From JBQCHF01 sp051953655 (GTDB lineage: Bacteria; Actinomycetota; Actinomycetes; Motilibacterales; Motilibacteraceae): a DNA stretch of 8,772 nucleotides. The stretch spans positions 1 to 8,772 of the forward strand of contig JBQCIO010000220.1 of the NCBI GenBank assembly GCA_051953655.1, in the 5' to 3' direction. The first letter of the stretch is position 1; each line of letters begins with the position of its first letter. Made by a program: the position numbers and the translations under genes. The notes under the pieces were generated by a model, which made no database searches, had not been told where the DNA came from, and worked only from the letters and a program-made list of their open reading frames with translations. Below are positions 5,252 to 8,772 of this stretch, piece by piece.

Positions 5252-6580
5252 ATGCAGGGCAGGACGACGATGCGGCTCGGTGTTGCGGTGGGCGCGGTGG
5301 CGCTCCTCGCGACCGGCTGTCTGAGCCAGGGCAGCACGGCCACCAGCGGCGGCAGCGGGGGCGGTGGTGGCTCGGCGAAGAAGACCGTCGAGATCATGTT
5401 CGCCTTCGGTGGCGACCAGACCCAGGGCTTCAAGGACTCCCTCGAGCCCTGGGTGAAGCAGAACGGCATCACGATCAAGTACACCCAGGCCAGCGGGTTC
5501 GAGACCCTCATCCGCAGCCGGGTGGCCGGCAACAACCTGCCCGACATCGCGGTCTTCCCCCAGCCGGGGCTGCTCAAGGACATCGCGAAGACCGGCAAGC
5601 TCCAGGACCTGGACAGCGTGCTGGACGTCGGCAAGCTCAAGTCCAGCATCGTCCCCGGCTTCCTGGACGCGGCCAGCGCCGACGGCAAGCTCTACGGCGT
5701 CCCGATCTCCATGAACGTCAAGAGCCTGGTCTGGTACGACAAGAAGGCCTTCGCCGCCGCCGGCTACCAGGTGCCCAAGACCATCGACGAGCTCTACGCG
5801 CTCACCGACAAGATCCGCTCGCAGGGCAAGACCCCCTGGTGCCTGGGGCTGGAGTCCGGGGAGGCCACGGGCTGGCCGGGCACTGACTGGGTCGAGGAGC
5901 TCGTGCTCAAGCAGAGCGGCCCCGACGTCTACAACCAGTGGATCTCGCACCAGGTGAAGTTCGAGGACGCGCCGGTGAAGCAGGCTTTCCAGGACTACGC
6001 GAAGATCGCCTTCACCGACGGCAACGTGCTGGGCGGGCGCAAGTCCATCGTGAGCACCGCGTTCGGCACGGCGGCGAACCCGATGTTCAAGAACCCACCG
6101 GGCTGCTTCATGTACAAGCAGGGCAACTTCATCACCCAGAAGGGCTTCTTCCCGGACGACGTCCGCGCCGACCTGGACTCCGAGGTGGGTGTGTTCCCCT
6201 TCCCGAAGGGGCAGTTCGACCAGGTCGAAGGCGGCGGCGACCTCGCCGCCGAGTTCACCAGGGGCGACTCCAACGTCGACAAGGTGATGAAGTACATCAC
6301 CGAGGACCCGACCTTCGGCAAGCAGTGGGCAGGCCCGCAGGACCACGGCTTTCTCTCGCCGCACAAGGACTTCGACCTGACCAACTACGGCAACCAGACG
6401 ACGCGCGACATCGCCAAGATCGCCTACGAGTCGTCCGGCCTCGCCTTCGACGCGTCGGACAGCATGCCGGGCAAGGTCGGCACGGGCAGCTTCTGGAAGG
6501 GCATCGTCGCCTACACCTCCGGTCAGCAGGACCTCGAGACCACGTTGAAGAACATCGACGAGAGCTGGCCGTCCAGCTGA
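5252..6580 (+). CDS. ABC sugar importer, lipoprotein binding protein (AglE-like)
   Basis: The 442-residue extracytoplasmic solute-binding protein captures the sugar and delivers it to the permeases. The lipoprotein signal peptide is clear: R4/R8, hydrophobic 9-20 and lipobox ATGC with lipidated C23. A Ser/Gly-rich tether (24-41) follows, then the family-1 binding fold from KKTVEIMFAF. Typical segments are NLPDIAVFPQPG, DGKLYGVPISMNVKSLVWYDKKAF and TIDELYALTDKI. The C-terminus LKNIDESWPSS and overall pattern most resemble AglE of alpha-glucoside (sucrose/maltose/trehalose) CUT1 systems, judged from memory. The ATG at 5252 is favoured over M7 because GGAGG (5239-5243) lies 8 nt upstream. It is first in the operon and separated from the permease genes by 109 nt containing a strong stem-loop. 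Exact substrate is unproven; the GH32 neighbour favours sucrose. Confidence 0.92.
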   Translation: MQGRTTMRLGVAVGAVALLATGCLSQGSTATSGGSGGGGGSAKKTVEIMFAFGGDQTQGFKDSLEPWVKQNGITIKYTQASGFETLIRSRVAGNNLPDIAVFPQPGLLKDIAKTGKLQDLDSVLDVGKLKSSIVPGFLDAASADGKLYGVPISMNVKSLVWYDKKAFAAAGYQVPKTIDELYALTDKIRSQGKTPWCLGLESGEATGWPGTDWVEELVLKQSGPDVYNQWISHQVKFEDAPVKQAFQDYAKIAFTDGNVLGGRKSIVSTAFGTAANPMFKNPPGCFMYKQGNFITQKGFFPDDVRADLDSEVGVFPFPKGQFDQVEGGGDLAAEFTRGDSNVDKVMKYITEDPTFGKQWAGPQDHGFLSPHKDFDLTNYGNQTTRDIAKIAYESSGLAFDASDSMPGKVGTGSFWKGIVAYTSGQQDLETTLKNIDESWPSS

Positions 6581-6584
6581 CCTC

Positions 6585-6608
6585 CGGCGCCTGTCGGCCC
6601 TAGCGCCG
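6585..6608 (+). repeat. Small stem-loop after the binding-protein gene
   Basis: CGGCGC/GCGCCG, 6 bp with a 12-nt loop, begins 5 nt after the stop codon and precedes the much stronger hairpin at 6619-6658. Together they form a tandem structure in the mRNA. Confidence 0.35.
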
Positions 6609-6618
6609 GCGTCGAGAC

Positions 6619-6658
6619 GTGGGGGTGCGCGGGCTCCGCTCCGCCCGCGCGCCCCCAC
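6619..6658 (+). promoter_or_regulatory. Strong intergenic stem-loop within the transporter operon
   Basis: A 16-bp stem (15 Watson-Crick pairs and one T-G wobble) with the 8-nt loop TCCGCTCC fills the gap between the binding-protein and first permease genes. No T-tract follows, and the next Shine-Dalgarno sequence is 17 nt away. By analogy with other binding-protein/permease operons, it probably protects the upstream mRNA from 3' decay or causes partial termination, giving more binding protein than permease. That effect is inferred; the structure is read directly. Confidence 0.65.
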
Positions 6659-6689
6659 CACCTCGCTTCTGTGGAAGGAGGCACCCGAC

Positions 6690-7676
6690 GTGGTGCTCAA
6701 GGTGGTGAACGCGCTGCTCGCCGTGGTCAGCGGTGTCTTCGGCGCACTCGTGCTCTTCTACGTGCTCAACAAGTTCGCAGAGCTGCTCCCCGCCCGGTGG
6801 GAGCGCCGGCTCAAGCCCTACGCCTTCGTGGGGCCCGCGGTGGTGGCCATCGGGCTGTTCCTGGTCTATCCCGCGGTGCGCACCATCGTGCTCAGCTTCG
6901 CCAACGGGCAGTCGACGGCCTGGGTCGGCCTGAAGAACTACACGGACCTGCTCACGGACAAGGACTTCCTGAGTGTCACCCTGCTCAACACCCTGTTGTG
7001 GATGCTCGTGGTGCCGGCGCTGACCGTGGTGTTCGGCCTCGCGATCGCCGTGCTCGCCGACCGCCTGCGGCCACGAGCGGAGAAGCTCACCAAGTCGGTG
7101 ATCTTCCTGCCGATGGCCATCAGCATGGCAGGCGCGGCGACCATCTGGCGCTTCGTCTACGAGGCGCGTCCGGCGGGCCAGCCGCAGATCGGTCTGCTCA
7201 ACGCCGTCGTGACCAGGCTCGGGTTCGACCCGGTCGCGTGGCTGCAGCTGAGCCAGGCCCACGTCAACAGCCTGCTGCTGATGGTCATCATGATCTGGGC
7301 GCAGGTCGGGTTCGCGATGGTGCTGCTGTCGGCTGCCGTGAAGGGGGTCCCGGACGACACCCTCGAAGCGGGCCGCATCGACGGCGCCAGTGAACGCACC
7401 ATCTTCTTCCGCATCGTCGTCCCGCAGATCTGGCCCACCGTCATCGCGGTGTTCATCACCGTCCTGATCACGGTGATGAAGATCTTCGACATCATCTACG
7501 TCACCACGGGTGGCAACTTCAACACCGACGTCATCGGGATGCGCTTCTACAGCGAGCTGTTCACCAACGGCAACAACGGCTATGCCGCGGCCATCGTGGT
7601 GATGCTGCTGCTGGCCGTCATGCCGGTGCTGGTCTACCAGGTCCGGCAGTTCCGGGCGCAGGAGGAGATGGGATGA
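6690..7676 (+). CDS. ABC sugar importer, permease 1 (AglF-like)
   Basis: The 328-residue inner-membrane subunit of the CUT1 importer has about seven hydrophobic segments (roughly 6-32, 46-68, 96-122, 135-156, 194-216, 250-272, 298-318). The ATPase-coupling EAA loop is intact: EAGRIDGASERTIFFRIVVP (226-245), with the invariant G232 two residues before the expected aromatic region. The N-terminal MVLKVVNALLAVVSG membrane segment ahead of the usual permease core is what I recall from AglF-type proteins. The start is GTG at 6690, with AAGGAGG at 6675-6681, 8 nt upstream; a GTG at 6693 is possible but worse spaced. Its stop codon overlaps the next start (ATGA), implying translational coupling and a 1:1 ratio with permease 2. 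Confidence 0.93.
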   Translation: MVLKVVNALLAVVSGVFGALVLFYVLNKFAELLPARWERRLKPYAFVGPAVVAIGLFLVYPAVRTIVLSFANGQSTAWVGLKNYTDLLTDKDFLSVTLLNTLLWMLVVPALTVVFGLAIAVLADRLRPRAEKLTKSVIFLPMAISMAGAATIWRFVYEARPAGQPQIGLLNAVVTRLGFDPVAWLQLSQAHVNSLLLMVIMIWAQVGFAMVLLSAAVKGVPDDTLEAGRIDGASERTIFFRIVVPQIWPTVIAVFITVLITVMKIFDIIYVTTGGNFNTDVIGMRFYSELFTNGNNGYAAAIVVMLLLAVMPVLVYQVRQFRAQEEMG

Positions 7677-8611
7677 GCAACCTCGCCCTGGAGACCCCGG
7701 TCCCCACGCCCACCGCCACCGGCGGGACCCGGCGCGCCACCCATCCCGGCCACGGGCCGACGGCCGCGAAGGGCGCCGGGTGGGTCGTCCGGGTCGTCAT
7801 GACCCTGCTCTGCGTCCTGTGGCTGCTGCCCACGGTGGGGCTGCTCGTCACCTCCTTCCGCACCACCGACGCGGCCAACTCCAGCGGCTGGTGGACCGCT
7901 TTCGCCAACCCGCTCAAGGCGACCCAGTGGACGCTGAACAACTACCACGACGTCCTGTTCGGCGGCCAGACGCCGATGGCGAGCAGCTTCGTCAACAGCC
8001 TCGCCGTGGCGGTGCCGGCCACGGTCATCCCGATCATGATCGCTGCCTTCGCCGCCTACGCCTTCACCTTCCTGGAGTTCCGCGGGCGCGAGGTGCTGTT
8101 CATCGTCGTGGTCGGGCTGCTCGTCGTGCCGAACCAGGTGGCTCTGGTGCCGCTGCTGCAGTTCTACGGCCGCCTCGGCCTGAACGGCACGTTCCCCGCG
8201 GTGTGGCTCGCCCACGCCGGGTTCGGGATGCCGCTGGCGGTCTACATCCTTCGCAACTACATGGCGGGCCTGCCCAAGGCCGTCATCGAGTCGGCCAAGA
8301 TCGACGGGGCGAGCCACTTCCAGACCTTCTGGCGGCTCGTCGTGCCGCTGTCGATCCCCGCCCTCGCCTCGTTCGCCATCTTCCAGTTCCTCTGGGTGTG
8401 GAACGACCTGCTCATCGCGCTGGTGTTCCTCGGTTCGGGCGACAACATGGTCGTCACCGTGAACCTCGCCGGCCTGCTCGGTTCCCAGGGTCAGGGCTGG
8501 GAGCTGCTCACCGCCGGGGCGTTCGTCAGCATGGTCGTTCCGGTGGCGGTGTTCCTCTCGCTGCAGCGCTACTTCGTCCGCGGGCTGACCTCCGGCGCCG
8601 TGAAGGGATGA
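7673..8611 (+). CDS. ABC sugar importer, permease 2 (AglG-like)
   Basis: The 312-residue second CUT1 permease has a Pro/Thr-rich cytoplasmic N-terminal tail (1-35), then six membrane segments (about 38-61, 106-132, 141-163, 174-193, 228-251, 280-297). The EAA loop reads IESAKIDGASHFQTFWRLVV (205-224), carrying the D-G-A core and with Ser in place of the first Ala. The C-terminus QRYFVRGLTSGAVKG is the standard ending of this family. The ATG at 7673 lies in the 4-nt ATGA overlap with permease 1, and GGAGGAG (7661-7667) within the upstream gene serves as Shine-Dalgarno sequence. Another ATGA overlap at its stop (8608-8611) could start a further gene, but the sequence becomes unreliable about 50 nt later. 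No ATPase gene is visible. Confidence 0.94.
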   Translation: MSNLALETPVPTPTATGGTRRATHPGHGPTAAKGAGWVVRVVMTLLCVLWLLPTVGLLVTSFRTTDAANSSGWWTAFANPLKATQWTLNNYHDVLFGGQTPMASSFVNSLAVAVPATVIPIMIAAFAAYAFTFLEFRGREVLFIVVVGLLVVPNQVALVPLLQFYGRLGLNGTFPAVWLAHAGFGMPLAVYILRNYMAGLPKAVIESAKIDGASHFQTFWRLVVPLSIPALASFAIFQFLWVWNDLLIALVFLGSGDNMVVTVNLAGLLGSQGQGWELLTAGAFVSMVVPVAVFLSLQRYFVRGLTSGAVKG

Positions 8612-8658
8612 GGGGAGAACACCCTGTCCGGGCAGGGGCGGGCAGGGAGCTCGGGCCA

Positions 8659-8772
8659 GGGGGGGGGGGGGGGGGGGGGGAGGGTGATGGGGAGGGGTGG
8701 GGGGGGCCCCCGCAAGGGGGCCCCCCCCCACAAAAACCCACCAAGACCAACACCCAAAAAGATCCCCCGGCG
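8659..8772. other. Probable low-quality contig end: poly-G, G/C hairpin, A/C-rich tail
   Basis: The segment starts with 22 consecutive Gs (8659-8680). A G-rich stretch follows, then a 13-bp perfect hairpin of pure G and C runs with a GCAA loop (8699-8728), then 43 bases that hold a single T and are mostly A and C. None of this resembles the balanced high-GC coding DNA before it. Long G runs are a known failure mode of two-colour sequencing. No gene should be called here, and any gene following permease 2 is unreadable. Confidence 0.65.

Noticed and set aside
5132..6700. Minus-strand extension of the LacI frame through the binding-protein gene, suggesting a giant fusion protein
   Set aside because: The extension is antisense to the lipoprotein gene, crosses its promoter, and has low-complexity shadow composition.
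8622..8637. CCCTG/CAGGG hairpin just after permease 2 as a terminator
   Set aside because: Only 5 bp with a 6-nt loop and no T-tract; equally likely by chance, and the flanking sequence soon becomes unreliable.
8699..8729. 13-bp G/C hairpin with GCAA loop as a transcription terminator of the operon
   Set aside because: A stem of pure G and C runs, no T-tract, and its place between a 22-G run and a T-free tail make artefact the better explanation.
7634..8731. 365-codon minus-strand frame opposite permease 2
   Set aside because: Rich in His, Asp, Gly and Arg as expected for the antisense of membrane-protein codons, and it begins in the artefactual G/C tail.
1..8772. Mobile element, CRISPR array, phage module or attachment site
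   Set aside because: No transposase, integrase, spaced direct repeats or flanking duplications were seen; the tRNA-His gene is intact, with no partial copy of its 3' end elsewhere in the window.

Overview
The window is very GC-rich, with strong G/C bias at codon third positions, mostly GTG/ATG starts and TAnnnT-type -10 boxes. This points to a high-GC actinobacterium; the genus cannot be fixed from the sequence. The left end is chromosomal housekeeping DNA. A tRNA-His(GTG) gene with encoded CCA and its own hairpin terminator lies just downstream of orn (oligoribonuclease), both on the minus strand. Divergent from orn is a gene for a conserved-looking protein with a winged-helix-like N-terminus. 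Convergent with that gene is a small secreted four-cysteine protein of unknown function.

From about 2.4 kb to the right end is a sugar-use locus. It contains a GH32 beta-fructosidase without a signal peptide (minus), a LacI-family repressor (minus) and, divergently, an operon for a CUT1 ABC importer: lipoprotein binding protein, permease 1 and permease 2. The transporter proteins most resemble the AglE/AglF/AglG alpha-glucoside family, which includes sucrose transporters. With the cytosolic GH32 enzyme next door, the simplest reading is import of intact sucrose or short fructosides followed by hydrolysis inside the cell, without a PTS. No ATPase gene is present.

The best regulatory signal is a matched pair of promoter-operator units. 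The GH32 promoter and the transporter promoter each carry an 18-bp imperfect palindrome related to CACTAAATCGATTTAGTG, starting exactly 4 nt after the predicted -10 box. The LacI protein encoded between them is the obvious candidate to bind both. The transporter mRNA also has a leader dyad and a very strong stem-loop between the binding-protein and first permease genes, a likely device for unequal expression.

The last ~115 bases (a 22-G run, a 13-bp G/C hairpin, then an almost T-free tail) look like a sequencing or assembly artefact at a contig end, so what follows the second permease is not readable. I saw no mobile element, CRISPR array, prophage or clearly novel system. The interest is in regulatory architecture and two uncharacterised proteins.
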